From the NCBI GenBank assembly GCA_024682115.1, contig JAIKZO010000137.1, positions 1-48,079 of the forward strand: 48,079 nucleotides of DNA. Reading direction: 5' to 3'. Below are positions 9,591 to 18,352 of the stretch, one piece after another (positions within the stretch are counted from its first letter, which is position 1; each line of letters begins with the position of its first letter). The position numbers and the translations under genes were made by a program. Below the pieces are notes generated by a model. It saw only the letters and a list, made by a program, of their open reading frames with translations, made no database searches and was not told where the DNA came from. Origin of the DNA: Lachnospiraceae bacterium (lineage in GTDB: Bacteria > Bacillota > Clostridia > Lachnospirales > Lachnospiraceae).

Positions 9591-10463
9591 TTACTGTCCG
9601 GAAAGCTTTTTAAGCTCATCGATCGAAAAATAGTATGCCTTATTGCATATCTGGCACTTTATCTCGATCTGCTTTCCTTCGTTTATCATATCCCTGATCT
9701 CGTCCTGCCCCAGCGATACGATGGCTTTTTCGACCCTGGCCTTATCGCAGTTGCATTTGAACTCACAGGGCATCTTATCAGTTATCTCAAGCCCGAGATC
9801 GCCAAGCAGCATTTCAAGCATCTGCTCGGGAGAGTTTCCTTCATCGAGGATCGAAGTAACGCTCTTTATGTTCTGCAGCTTTTCCTCCAGGACATCAAGG
9901 ACTTCATCCGTAACATTCGGCATCAGCTGAATGATAAAGCCTCCGGCCTGCCTTACGGTATTGTCTTTGTTCATCAGGACTCCGAGTCCCACGCTGGAGG
10001 GCGTCTGCTCCGATGTTGCAAAATAATATGTCAGGTCTTCCGCTATCTCACCGGTCTGAAGCTGCACCGTTCCGACATACGGATCCTTAAGTCCCAGATC
10101 CTTTATAACCCTCAGGTATCCTTCGCCGACTGCGCCGCCGACATCCAGTTTCCCCTGAGCATTCGGAGGGAGCATCACCTGCGGTTCCATCGCGTAGCCG
10201 TTGACTTCTCCTTTTCCGTTTGCCGTGGCTGTCAGTCCTTTTACGGGACCTACGCCTCTGATCTGGACAGTTGTGACATCAGTGTCGTTTTTCAGCATAC
10301 TGCCCATCATCAACGCTCCCGTCAGGAGTCTTCCGAGTGCCGCCGTTACGACAGGCGATGTGTCATGGCACTTTCTCGCATATTCGGTAAGTTCTCTGGT
10401 CGTTGCCGCGAATGCCCTTATCTGCGCACCTGCTGCCGTCGCCCTTATCAGATAATCTTCCAT
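9591..10463 (-). CDS. hslO: Hsp33 redox-regulated holdase chaperone
   Basis: The product is a 290-residue Hsp33. It is a cytoplasmic holdase activated by oxidation, when the C-terminal zinc site is released and disulfides form. The Cys motif CNC (KCNCDKARVEK) and CQIC (IKCQICNKAYYF) is complete. The family N-terminus MEDYLIRATAAGAQIRAFAA begins at 10463; the longer open frame to 10532 overlaps the upstream methyltransferase and does not fit the family, so I chose 10463. That start lies 4 nt after the methyltransferase stop, with AGAAGATAAAGAT providing a weak ribosome binding site inside the upstream gene's end. Confidence 0.95.
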   Translation of the reverse strand: MEDYLIRATAAGAQIRAFAATTRELTEYARKCHDTSPVVTAALGRLLTGALMMGSMLKNDTDVTTVQIRGVGPVKGLTATANGKGEVNGYAMEPQVMLPPNAQGKLDVGGAVGEGYLRVIKDLGLKDPYVGTVQLQTGEIAEDLTYYFATSEQTPSSVGLGVLMNKDNTVRQAGGFIIQLMPNVTDEVLDVLEEKLQNIKSVTSILDEGNSPEQMLEMLLGDLGLEITDKMPCEFKCNCDKARVEKAIVSLGQDEIRDMINEGKQIEIKCQICNKAYYFSIDELKKLSGQ

Positions 10464-10467
10464 ATCT

Positions 10468-11226
10468 TTATCTTCTGCACACGATATATATCCGTTCGGA
10501 TGTATCGGTCGGTTCCTTTCTGGTCTCTTCATCTACGGCGGTAACGAACCTGAATCCGCATTTCAGCAGGAAATCTTTGATCTCAGCCAGGGTAAATCCC
10601 CTCTGGATATGAGTCTCTTCAAATCTTTTGAAGAGCCCTCCGTCTTCGTCCGAAACCTTTTTAAAGAACGTGACATCGTATTCGTTTATATGATCCTCCG
10701 TGCTGTAATAGTTGGTCCATATAAAACTGCCCTCTTCCCGGTCTTCCGAGATCGTTGTATTTCCTATCACATTTTCGTATTTATATACGGTATTTATATC
10801 AAAGATAAATAGTCCGTCCTTCTTAAGACATTCCTTTATATGCTCAAAAGCCGAGATGATATCCTCATCAAGCACGAGGTAGTTGATACAGTCGCATACC
10901 GAAATGATGCAATCCTGCTTTTCAAGAAGTTCGAGTGTCCTCATATCCTGGTTGATAAAAAGGATGTCTTTTCCCACTTCATAAGCCTTATCCGTGGCTA
11001 CGGCCAGCATATCCTCCGAGTTATCGACACCGGTGACCTCATAACCCATATCGCAGAGCCTTAATGTCATCGAACCTGTCCCGCATCCTAAGTCGAGCAC
11101 GGTCTTTATATTCTCACCGTAAGCCCCGATAAGACAGGAAAGGAGGTCTGCCCACTTATCGTAAGGCACATCCTCCATAAATGTATCGTATAGGTATGCA
11201 AATCCCGTATAGCTGTCCATCATCAT
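10468..11226 (-). CDS. Class I SAM-dependent methyltransferase
   Basis: A 252-residue soluble protein with the Rossmann SAM site VLDLGCGTGSMTLRL at about residues 41-55, the acidic post-motif (VTGVDNSEDML), motif CIISVCDCINYLV and the start YTGFAYLYDTFMEDVPYDKWA. These are typical of a clostridial methyltransferase family often annotated as YqeM/TehB-like; the substrate is unknown. The ATG overlaps the upstream membrane-protein stop by 4 nt and the stop lies 4 nt before hslO, so it is embedded in the operon. Confidence 0.85.
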   Translation of the reverse strand: MMMDSYTGFAYLYDTFMEDVPYDKWADLLSCLIGAYGENIKTVLDLGCGTGSMTLRLCDMGYEVTGVDNSEDMLAVATDKAYEVGKDILFINQDMRTLELLEKQDCIISVCDCINYLVLDEDIISAFEHIKECLKKDGLFIFDINTVYKYENVIGNTTISEDREEGSFIWTNYYSTEDHINEYDVTFFKKVSDEDGGLFKRFEETHIQRGFTLAEIKDFLLKCGFRFVTAVDEETRKEPTDTSERIYIVCRR

Positions 11227-11762
11227 CCCCCGACTCCGACGATCGCACCGTATCCCAATGTACAGAATACTCCTACTATAATTCCTGCAAGTGCAACACC
11301 GCAGATGACCGCAAGTATGCTGTCTTTGAACTTCATATCAAGAATCGAAGCCGCAAGCGTTCCGGTCCATGCACCGGTTCCCGGAAGCGGTATCCCGACA
11401 AAGAGCATGAGCGCCGCAAAAAGTCCGCGCCCGGCCTTTGACTGGAGCTTCTCACCGCCCTTATGGCCTTTTTCCAGGCAGAACGTGAAGAATTTACCTA
11501 TCACTTTCTTATCCGCTCCCCACTCAAGTACTTTTCTTGCGAAAAAGAAGACGATCGGAACGGGCAACATGTTTCCTATTGCTATGATCACATACCCCAT
11601 GAGAAGATTGAATTCGGGGTTCATGCTTTTAAAGATATATGCAACCGGGATCGCACCTCGAAGCTCTATGAGCGGGATCATCGAAACTATGAAACATGCT
11701 ATGTACTGTGTAACGATGTTTCCCGAAAATGACTGGACTATCTGATCTGTAAGTGCGCTCAA
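11223..11762 (-). CDS. Small multidrug-export family membrane protein (COG2426-like)
   Basis: The product has 179 residues and about four or five membrane segments. The motifs IPLIELRGAIPVAY, NMLPVPIVFFFARKV and FVGIPLPGTGAWTGTLAA define the family annotated 'putative small multi-drug export protein'. Transport activity for the family is poorly established, so the name should not be taken as a proven function. It overlaps both neighbours by 4 nt (hisC upstream, methyltransferase downstream). Confidence 0.82.
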   Translation of the reverse strand: MSALTDQIVQSFSGNIVTQYIACFIVSMIPLIELRGAIPVAYIFKSMNPEFNLLMGYVIIAIGNMLPVPIVFFFARKVLEWGADKKVIGKFFTFCLEKGHKGGEKLQSKAGRGLFAALMLFVGIPLPGTGAWTGTLAASILDMKFKDSILAVICGVALAGIIVGVFCTLGYGAIVGVGG

Positions 11763-12832
11763 TTAAGTATCTCCTTTAATGCATTTATCAATTCTTTCAT
11801 TTCATCATCGGTCCCTATCGATATACGAAGGTAGTTATCGATACGGGGTTTGTCCCAATGACGGACATATATGTTTCTTTCTTTGAGTTTAAGAAAGATA
11901 TCCTTGGCCTTCATACTCTCATGCGAAGCAAAGACGAAATTCGACTTTGAATCCGCGAACTTAAATCCGAGTTTTTTAAGTTCTTTTTTGGTGTTTTCCC
12001 TGGTCTTTATGAGCATTCCGACCGTCTTTTCGAAGTATTCGGTATCAAGTACGGCGACTGCGCCGAGCTCGATGGCGGGATAGTTCATCGTGTACGAATT
12101 AACCGAGAACTTAACATCCTTTAAATAACCTATGAGCTTCGGGTTGGCAAAAGCCATTCCTATACGGAGTCCCGCAAGTGCTCTTGACTTTGAGAAAGTC
12201 TGGACTACGACAACATTGTCATATTTGTCGATCAGCGGAAGTGCGCTTTCTCCTCCGAAATCTATGTATGCCTCATCTATGATGACGATACAGTCCGGAT
12301 TGTTCTTTATTATGTCCTCAAAGAATGAAACCTCCTCAAGGACTCCCGTGGGCGCGTTCGGATTGGGTATCACTATCCCTCCGCAGTTACCCCCGAGATA
12401 ATCTTCCTTTATGATCTTAAAATCCTCATCGAGCTTTTTCTGCTCATAAGGGATCCTGTATACATCTGCCCAGACATCATAAAAAGAATATGTGATGTCG
12501 GGAAAAAGGATCGGCTTATCCGAATTGAAGTACGTCAGGAAAGCCATGGCAAGCACATCATCCGATCCGACTCCGACGAAGATCTTATCGTAGTCTATCC
12601 CGTAAACCTGCGATATCGCTCTTACGAGCTTATCCGCATCCATATTGGGATATTTGCGGAGCATGTTGTCGGATGCATCTATCTCATCCTGTGCCATATC
12701 GTATATCCTGGTCGCCACCATCGGTGACGGAGGATAAGGAAATTCGTTTGTATTGAGTTTTATTACTTTTCCGACAGGCTGTTCACCGGCTACATACGGA
12801 ACAACCTTTCTTATCTTATCTTCCCAGCTCAT
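11759..12832 (-). CDS. hisC: Histidinol-phosphate aminotransferase
   Basis: This 357-residue class I/II PLP aminotransferase makes histidinol phosphate from imidazole-acetol phosphate and glutamate. Landmarks are KLNTNEFPYPPSP near the N-terminus, PNPNAPTG, IIDEAYIDFGG, and the PLP-lysine motif TFSKSRALAGLRIG, with RISIGTDDEM near the C-terminus. It lies away from other his genes, so use as a broad aromatic aminotransferase is also possible. It overlaps the glycosyltransferase stop by 4 nt and the next gene by 4 nt. Confidence 0.9.
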   Translation of the reverse strand: MSWEDKIRKVVPYVAGEQPVGKVIKLNTNEFPYPPSPMVATRIYDMAQDEIDASDNMLRKYPNMDADKLVRAISQVYGIDYDKIFVGVGSDDVLAMAFLTYFNSDKPILFPDITYSFYDVWADVYRIPYEQKKLDEDFKIIKEDYLGGNCGGIVIPNPNAPTGVLEEVSFFEDIIKNNPDCIVIIDEAYIDFGGESALPLIDKYDNVVVVQTFSKSRALAGLRIGMAFANPKLIGYLKDVKFSVNSYTMNYPAIELGAVAVLDTEYFEKTVGMLIKTRENTKKELKKLGFKFADSKSNFVFASHESMKAKDIFLKLKERNIYVRHWDKPRIDNYLRISIGTDDEMKELINALKEILN

Positions 12833-13836
12833 TTTTCCTCGAGCAGTTTTTCATATTCGCGGGCCTGCTCTGTAAGCCCCAGGTTATTATATACGTCTAC
12901 GAGCCCCTGTATCGCGTATTCCTTTTCGTACTTGATATTGAGGATGCTGTGACATTCAAATGCTGCGTTGTAATACCATATCGCCGCTTCCTTGTAATCC
13001 CTGCGGTCCTCGTAATAAGATCCCAGCAGGAAACAGATCTCGCTGCAGGGCTCGCTTGCAACATCCTTCATCGCATAGCGATACATCTTAAGATGGTCTC
13101 CGCGCCAGTAAGCAGCCTTGACCACGATGCAAAGCGCCGTCTTCATATCATCGGGCGAGGTCTCGTCACCATCCGCTATCTGCGTGAAGAAATCCTCGGC
13201 TTTGCGGAAATCTTCTTTTTCCCCGGAAACAAAGAGTTCCTTTGCGTAAAAAGAAAAAAGCCTCGGCGAGAATCTTTCGCCGTTCCTTATCATGTCTTCA
13301 AAGACCCTGTAATCCCTCGAAGCATGATTGGAAAGAGGTTTATGTATAATCTCTATGTCGGAATCGAATACTACGGGGTCCGTCCTTACGGTCTCATGTA
13401 CTCTCTCGATCCAGACAAACTCGCGGATCCTCTTAAAGAGCTTTGGTCTTAATTCCCTGTCGAAATTATAGACCGTACCGTTCTCGAGCTGATTTGCGTA
13501 ATACATCTGAACGATCTCTACGCCGGGATCCAGCGTCTCTTTTAATATCCTGAACTTTTCGCGGTTTTCCTCATCAAGGATCTCATCGGCATCTGCCGAA
13601 TAGATGTAATCGCATCCGCAAAGTGAAAAGGCATGATTTCTGGCCGCAGAAAAGTCATCCGTCCATTTATAGTCATACACCTTATCGGTGTACATAAGGG
13701 CGATAGCTTTTGTGTCATCATCGGATCCCGTATCGACGATAACGATCTCGTCGACAAGATCCGCAAGTGAATCAAGACATCTTGAAAGCACTTTGGATTC
13801 GTTTTTGACGATCATGCACAAAGAAACAGTAATCAT
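12829..13836 (-). CDS. Family 2 glycosyltransferase with C-terminal TPR-like repeats
   Basis: The first 110 residues of this 335-residue protein form a GT-A domain: [41 protein letters not shown] and the metal-binding DXD motif SADADEIL. From about residue 195 the helical text ([41 protein letters not shown]) is TPR-like. This architecture occurs in the SunS/peptide glycosyltransferase-related and surface-glycan families. Acceptor and donor are unknown. It is soluble, has no membrane segment, and overlaps both the ABC ATPase gene and hisC by 4 nt. Confidence 0.83.
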   Translation of the reverse strand: MITVSLCMIVKNESKVLSRCLDSLADLVDEIVIVDTGSDDDTKAIALMYTDKVYDYKWTDDFSAARNHAFSLCGCDYIYSADADEILDEENREKFRILKETLDPGVEIVQMYYANQLENGTVYNFDRELRPKLFKRIREFVWIERVHETVRTDPVVFDSDIEIIHKPLSNHASRDYRVFEDMIRNGERFSPRLFSFYAKELFVSGEKEDFRKAEDFFTQIADGDETSPDDMKTALCIVVKAAYWRGDHLKMYRYAMKDVASEPCSEICFLLGSYYEDRRDYKEAAIWYYNAAFECHSILNIKYEKEYAIQGLVDVYNNLGLTEQAREYEKLLEEK

Positions 13837-14555
13837 AACACCTTCGAAAGGAAATCCTTAAGTCTCGGAGATTTCGGATCACCGAAAAATGCGTCGGGAG
13901 TGTTTTCCTCGACTATGGTACCTTCATCCATGAACAGCACTTTCGTGCCGACTTCTCTGGCAAATCCCATTTCGTGAGTTACCACGACCATCGTCATCCC
14001 GGCTTCGGCAAGTTCTTTCATAACTTCGAGAACTTCTCCTACCATCTCGGGATCGAGTGCCGATGTCGGCTCATCAAAGAGCATAACCTTGGGATTCATT
14101 GCAAGCGCTCTTACGATCGCTATCCTCTGCTTCTGCCCGCCGGACAGTGAAGAAGGATAAGCATCCGCCTTGTCCCTTAAGCCTACACGGTCAAGCAGCG
14201 AAAAAGCTTTTTCGGCAGCCTCGTCCTTACTCATAAGCTTAAGTTTTACCGGAGCGAGCGTGATATTATCGAGTATCGTCAGGTTGTTGAACAGGTTAAA
14301 GTGCTGGAACACCATACCCATCTTCTGACGCACTTTGTTAAGGTTTACGTTTGGATCGGTGATGAGTTCGCCTTCAAGATAGATCTCTCCGCTCGTGGGA
14401 GTCTCAAGAAGGTTAAGGCAGCGAAGGAAGGTTGACTTTCCGGATCCCGAAGGACCTATGACAACGATCTTTTCGCCCGGATTGATATGATAATCCACAC
14501 CGCGCAGTACATGGTTGTCTTCAAATGTTTTGTGGAGGTTCTTAACGTCTATCAC
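13833..14555 (-). CDS. Polar amino-acid ABC transporter ATPase (GlnQ-like)
   Basis: This 240-residue ATPase energises uptake of a polar amino acid. It has a complete nucleotide-binding cassette: Walker [10 protein letters not shown] (33-41), Q-loop VFQHFNLF, signature LSGGQKQR, Walker [13 protein letters not shown], and switch [10 protein letters not shown], which is characteristic of the PAAT subfamily. The gene overlaps the permease by 14 nt and the glycosyltransferase by 4 nt. The substrate (glutamine, cystine, arginine or another) cannot be decided from the ATPase. Confidence 0.94.
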   Translation of the reverse strand: MIDVKNLHKTFEDNHVLRGVDYHINPGEKIVVIGPSGSGKSTFLRCLNLLETPTSGEIYLEGELITDPNVNLNKVRQKMGMVFQHFNLFNNLTILDNITLAPVKLKLMSKDEAAEKAFSLLDRVGLRDKADAYPSSLSGGQKQRIAIVRALAMNPKVMLFDEPTSALDPEMVGEVLEVMKELAEAGMTMVVVTHEMGFAREVGTKVLFMDEGTIVEENTPDAFFGDPKSPRLKDFLSKVL

Positions 14556-15243
14556 TCTTACGCAGCCTCCTTTCGAGTCTGCCGAGAAGTATCGACAGGA
14601 TCTTGATTATCACAAAGTATATGACAGCGGCACCGATAAGGGGCATGAATGCCTCATATGTCCGCGAAGAAACCTGATTGGCCACACGCGTAAGGTCGGA
14701 TAATGAAACATAACCGACGATCGCGGTTTCCTTAAGGAGCACGATGAATTCGTTTCCTATCGGAGGGAGTACGTTCTTGATGGCCTGGGGAATGACTATA
14801 TACATCATCGTCTGTGCCTGAGAAAGACCGAGTGACCTTCCCGCCTCAGTCTGTCCGTGATCTACGGCAAGGATACCGGCTCTTATGATCTCAGCGACAT
14901 AAGCACCCGAATTGATACCGAATGAGAGCACTGCGACGAGCACTCCGTTCCTGCAGTTCTTCATGATGATGAACCACATGATGAGGAGCTGTACGACAGA
15001 AGGCGTACCGCGAATGATGTCTATATAGATTGTAGCTATTATGGATCTTACACTCGGTTTGCCGTTCTTTTTTACGGAAAGCTTCATCAAAGCCGCAACG
15101 GTTCCGAGAATAACACCCAGAATAGCGGCAAAGAACGCTACTTTTAAAGTAACGCCCAATCCGCTCAGATATAATTTCCAGCGGTCCTCCTTTATGAAGG
15201 CCCGCTGGAACATTTCACCAACATGTATGAACCATGATTGCAT
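14542..15243 (-). CDS. Polar amino-acid ABC transporter permease (HEQRo/PAAT type)
   Basis: A 233-residue permease with about five membrane segments. The EAA loop that contacts the ATPase is [20 protein letters not shown] followed by [14 protein letters not shown], and [17 protein letters not shown] is also typical of the PAAT family. The start codon overlaps the binding-protein stop (TAATG), so the three transport genes are translationally coupled. A single permease gene suggests a homodimeric channel. Confidence 0.94.
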   Translation of the reverse strand: MQSWFIHVGEMFQRAFIKEDRWKLYLSGLGVTLKVAFFAAILGVILGTVAALMKLSVKKNGKPSVRSIIATIYIDIIRGTPSVVQLLIMWFIIMKNCRNGVLVAVLSFGINSGAYVAEIIRAGILAVDHGQTEAGRSLGLSQAQTMMYIVIPQAIKNVLPPIGNEFIVLLKETAIVGYVSLSDLTRVANQVSSRTYEAFMPLIGAAVIYFVIIKILSILLGRLERRLRKSDRR

Positions 15244-16103
15244 TAATTGCTACCCTCGATGTACTCGGCTACCAGCTTGTCGAATGTACCGTCAGCCTTG
15301 AGTTCCTTGATGGCATTGTTTATGGCATCGGCAAGTTCTGCATCACCCTTGGGCATTGCTATTGCATAGTTCTCAACTTCAAAACCGAACTGTGCACCGT
15401 CAAGTGCTACAACGTCATCGGGATACATACCTGCAAATACAAGTGCGGGGTTCTTATCAACGATAACTAGATCGGAACGTCCGTTAAGAAGATCGTTAAC
15501 GGCATCAACGGCCTTGTTGTAAGAAGAAACCGTAGAGCCCTCGATATCCTGAGCAAGGAAATCACCCGTTGTACCGAGCTGAACGCCTATCGTCTTGCCG
15601 ACAAGATCTTCAGCCGCAGCGATGGATGAATCTGCGGGAACGATCACAAACTGAACCGCATCATAGTAAGAATCAGAGAAATCAACTACTTCCTTACGCT
15701 CGTCGGTAACTGTCATACCTGCGATGGCAACATCGATCTTGTTACCGATAGATGAAACGAGTGAAGCGAATTCCATGTTCTCGATCTTGACTTCAACACC
15801 CATCTTTTCGCCTATAGCCTTGATAAGAGCCATATCGAATCCGTCGGGCTGTCCGTCATCCCCTACATACTCAAAGGGAGGGAACTCAGCATTCGTTCCT
15901 ACTGTCAATACTCCGTCTGAGATAGCTGCGGAACCGCTCGTGCTTTCCGTGGTGGAATCGTCTGATGCTGTGTCGGCTGCGGGTGCTGCATCCGTTGTGG
16001 TGTCGGCTGCGGGAGCAGAAGCTGTCTCCTTGGGGGCACCGCATCCGGCAAGCAGTACAGCGCACATACTGATCGCCAAAAGTGTTACCAGTGATTTTTT
16101 CAT
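15243..16103 (-). CDS. Polar amino-acid ABC transporter substrate-binding lipoprotein
   Basis: This 286-residue lipoprotein has signal MKKSLVTLLAISMCAVLLAG and lipobox LAGC (Cys21). A Thr/Ala/Asp/Ser-rich tether follows (about 25-60), then the SBP_bac_3 domain starting at GVLTVGTNAEFPPFEYVG. GFDMALIKAIGEKMGV and ITDERKEVVDFSDSYYDA-like text (VTDERKEVVDFSDSYYDA) confirm the family. It captures amino acid at the outer face of the membrane for the permease and ATPase downstream. AAGGAGG gives a strong ribosome binding site, and its own promoter lies 50-80 nt upstream. Confidence 0.94.
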   Translation of the reverse strand: MKKSLVTLLAISMCAVLLAGCGAPKETASAPAADTTTDAAPAADTASDDSTTESTSGSAAISDGVLTVGTNAEFPPFEYVGDDGQPDGFDMALIKAIGEKMGVEVKIENMEFASLVSSIGNKIDVAIAGMTVTDERKEVVDFSDSYYDAVQFVIVPADSSIAAAEDLVGKTIGVQLGTTGDFLAQDIEGSTVSSYNKAVDAVNDLLNGRSDLVIVDKNPALVFAGMYPDDVVALDGAQFGFEVENYAIAMPKGDAELADAINNAIKELKADGTFDKLVAEYIEGSN

Positions 16104-16126
16104 AATAATCCTCCTTGTGAATCAAA

Positions 16127-16143
16127 CTCCGCGCGCTATACGC
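16127..16143 (-). promoter_or_regulatory. Short GC-rich hairpin in the ABC operon leader
   Basis: CCGCG and CGCGG arms flank a short loop in the 5' leader between the promoter and the ribosome binding site. There is no U tract, so it is not a terminator; it may stabilise the leader. Confidence 0.35.
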
Positions 16144-16154
16144 GGAACACTTCG

Positions 16155-16183
16155 AGTTTATCACTTTAACGGGGTAAATGCAA
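16155..16183 (-). promoter_or_regulatory. Sigma-A type promoter of the ten-gene ABC-to-cls operon
   Basis: On the minus strand TTGCAT (16178-16183), a 17-nt spacer and TAAACT (16155-16160) precede the substrate-binding protein gene. The predicted leader is about 45 nt. I found no convincing terminator between this site and the upstream surface-protein gene, so some readthrough from there is possible. Confidence 0.65.
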
Positions 16184-16213
16184 ATATTTCCTTGATTTTA
16201 GGACGTTTTCACC

Positions 16214-18088
16214 CTATATGGTAACCTTTGTCATACGTTCGGGACGGACCATTATCTGTTTGTCCTTCTTTACGATCAAAACCTCCGTTTCGGAATCGCG
16301 TCCGATCATGAACAGTCCCATGTAGAATTCGAACCTGTTGGTATACGCTTTTTCGCTGATATTTTCGGGAATCTCCAGCAAATAACCTTCCTTCGAGGGT
16401 CTTACGAATACTATCCCGAGGAAGTGTCTTTTCATCTGTCCGTCCATGTTGAATACCGGGACGGTAACCCTAAGGAGGAGCAGGAGTAAAAACAGCGCAG
16501 CTATCAAAAGTGCCGTCGACAGACCTATTGTTATGACTTTTCCGGCAGGTGATCTTAGAAAGACCCCTGCTTTTCCCAAAAAGCCGTTGCCTGCGCCTTC
16601 GTCATTCAGCGTATCTGCCGATAATCCCTCTGTATTTGAGGCATCGGATGTCTTTGCGGGAACTTCCTTTTTAACGGCCCTGATCTTCCCGTCCGTCTTT
16701 ATAGTTTCCGTCCCTCTATCGGACATAAGGCCGATCCTCAGCGAAGAAGCGTTATCATTCCCCTGATCGTTGTTCCATTTTGAAGCGGAATTCGTATCAT
16801 GCGAGCTTCCTTTGTCCCCGGGTCCGGGTTTGCTTGCGACTACAGGTGTTGCGGTCGGTGTAGGTGTCGGGAACGGGAGTACATACTCATCGTCCTCATT
16901 TTCGCTTCCGTCATTTTGTTCACCGTCTCCGTTCCCTTCTTCTTCACCGGTATCCGTATCATCATCGTTGCCCGTATAGTCATCTCCTCCGTCATATACG
17001 GGGTTATCATCCCCGTTCTGAGTGTTTTCCTCCCCTGATGTACCTTCATCGGGACCGGGAGGTACGATCTTTTCTATCCCGCTTACGGTCACATTTCCGC
17101 TGTATGTATCGTCTTCGATACCGTCTCCGCTTGCCTCGGCGGTAAGAGTATATGTTCCGTTCTCATCAACAGTCAAAGATAAGCCTTCGCCGATCACGTT
17201 CCCTCCTTCATCCTTCCAGACCAAGGTGACATTGCTAAGATCGGCAAGCCCTCCTGTAAGGTCGTTTACGGACGCTGTAAGGCTGGCCTGTTCGCCACCC
17301 GATATAAGTGTCTTTGTAACAGTCACGGAAGCGGCATTTCCGCCTTCTTCGATCCCGCATCCGCGATCGTAGCAGTCCACATAGTCTGCTCCCTTGGTAC
17401 AGGTAAGCGTGTAATCCACTATCGTCCCTTCAAGTCCGCAACCGATCTCGTAATGATCGACATCCCCTTCCGAATGTCCGCAGCTCAACCTGTAGCTGTC
17501 GATCGTCCCAGAGCCTTTTGTACATATAAGTTCGCTGTATTCATGTGAAGTAGTCGACCCGGGTGCACCGCACTGTGAACAGAAATCCACCTCGGACCAT
17601 ATATCTCCCCTTCCGCAGTTGTAATGCCTTTCAAGAAATTTGTATTTTACATATGTGGCATTATCGCCATGGATACCGCATGGTCCCGTGTATGTTGTTA
17701 TAAGTTCCTGAGTCGATGCGGAAACCGTACACCAATGCGACGTGTAACACGAAGGCCCGTGCGAATGATAGACCGGACTGTAGCACGCCCCACCCGATGA
17801 GGAATTCCCGCTGTGATGATGCGGAACTGCTGCGGTATAACATCCTCCCCCGCGCGAAGAACTCCCCGTGTGAGAGTGATAGACCGGATCGTAACAGTCA
17901 CCTTCTCCGGGTTCACAGTGAACATGATAGTGGGGAACCGTATAGCATCCCCCGCATTCATCTCTGTTCCCGATATGCTCATGTCTGATGTAAAAAACAG
18001 TCTGTTGATCGGCGAACGCCGTGACCCTTACGGGAAGATTCAGCAAAAGAGCTGTGATCAGCAAAGACAATAAGATTTTCTTTTTCAT
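16214..18088 (-). CDS. Membrane-anchored Cys/His-repeat surface protein of unknown function
   Basis: I place the start at 18088 (624 residues) because AAGGAAGG precedes it and a signal peptide (MKKKILLSLLITALLLNLPV, cleavage near Ala26) begins there; the frame is open to 18139. Residues 36-120 hold about four Cys/His repeats of the form C-Y-x(2-3)-P/V-x-H-x-H, for example GDCYDPVYHSHTG and GACYSPVYHSHGP, separated by Gly/Ser. Residues 137-246 carry further Cys pairs (FCSQCG, ICTKG, LSCGH, GCGLEG, TCTKG, GCGIEEG). Residues about 252-337 look like an Ig-like domain, 345-402 are very acidic, 403-416 are Pro/Thr-rich, 518-540 is a membrane helix and 541-624 a cytoplasmic tail. Metal binding is an inference from the His/Cys density. 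I know of similar repeats in large Firmicute surface proteins, but no assigned function. Confidence 0.75.
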   Translation of the reverse strand: MKKKILLSLLITALLLNLPVRVTAFADQQTVFYIRHEHIGNRDECGGCYTVPHYHVHCEPGEGDCYDPVYHSHTGSSSRGGGCYTAAVPHHHSGNSSSGGACYSPVYHSHGPSCYTSHWCTVSASTQELITTYTGPCGIHGDNATYVKYKFLERHYNCGRGDIWSEVDFCSQCGAPGSTTSHEYSELICTKGSGTIDSYRLSCGHSEGDVDHYEIGCGLEGTIVDYTLTCTKGADYVDCYDRGCGIEEGGNAASVTVTKTLISGGEQASLTASVNDLTGGLADLSNVTLVWKDEGGNVIGEGLSLTVDENGTYTLTAEASGDGIEDDTYSGNVTVSGIEKIVPPGPDEGTSGEENTQNGDDNPVYDGGDDYTGNDDDTDTGEEEGNGDGEQNDGSENEDDEYVLPFPTPTPTATPVVASKPGPGDKGSSHDTNSASKWNNDQGNDNASSLRIGLMSDRGTETIKTDGKIRAVKKEVPAKTSDASNTEGLSADTLNDEGAGNGFLGKAGVFLRSPAGKVITIGLSTALLIAALFLLLLLLRVTVPVFNMDGQMKRHFLGIVFVRPSKEGYLLEIPENISEKAYTNRFEFYMGLFMIGRDSETEVLIVKKDKQIMVRPERMTKVTI

Positions 18089-18128
18089 GTTTTTCCTTCC
18101 TTGAAACAAAATAAACGGATCGATCATC

Positions 18129-18146
18129 ACGGACGGCATACCCGTC
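18129..18146 (-). promoter_or_regulatory. Leader hairpin of the Cys/His surface-protein gene
   Basis: GGACGG and CCGTCC form a 6-bp stem with a short loop, about 40 nt ahead of the start codon in the roughly 100-nt leader. There is no T tract. I tested the leader by eye for a c-di-GMP riboswitch and did not find its conserved core. Confidence 0.35.
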
Positions 18147-18194
18147 CCGCAACAATTAATCCGTCCCTGTTTTCAATAAAAGGAAATTTGGAAT

Positions 18195-18223
18195 AGAATA
18201 TCATATACAAAAAAATCAGTCAA
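18195..18223 (-). promoter_or_regulatory. Sigma-A type promoter of the Cys/His surface-protein gene
   Basis: TTGACT (18218-18223), a 17-nt spacer and TATTCT (18195-18200) on the minus strand give a strong match, with a leader of about 100 nt to the start at 18088. Confidence 0.7.
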
Positions 18224-18242
18224 GATTTTTCTATTTTTTACA

Positions 18243-18272
18243 CTGACATTTTGCCGTTCGAAGTGATATAAT
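18243..18272 (+). promoter_or_regulatory. Sigma-A type promoter of the carD-like gene
   Basis: CTGACA (18243-18248), an 18-nt spacer and a perfect TATAAT (18267-18272). Its -35 is only 19 nt from the -35 of the divergent surface-protein promoter. Confidence 0.7.
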
Positions 18273-18352
18273 CATTATGTATCGGGGTTTTTTCAGTGTC
18301 CGGTCTCGTTTCTAAGGGACGTCGTCCGAACTAATCAGGGAAGGAGGTACTT

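Noticed and set aside
10464-10532. N-terminal extension of Hsp33
   Set aside because: It overlaps the methyltransferase gene, and the family N-terminus begins at 10463.
9507-10544. 345-codon open frame on the plus strand
   Set aside because: It lies antisense across hslO, which has complete family motifs; no Shine-Dalgarno, promoter or domain supports the plus-strand reading.
18089-18194. Possible c-di-GMP riboswitch in the surface-protein leader
   Set aside because: The leader has only a simple 6-bp hairpin and not the conserved core of either c-di-GMP class; the idea was prompted only by the GGDEF gene elsewhere.
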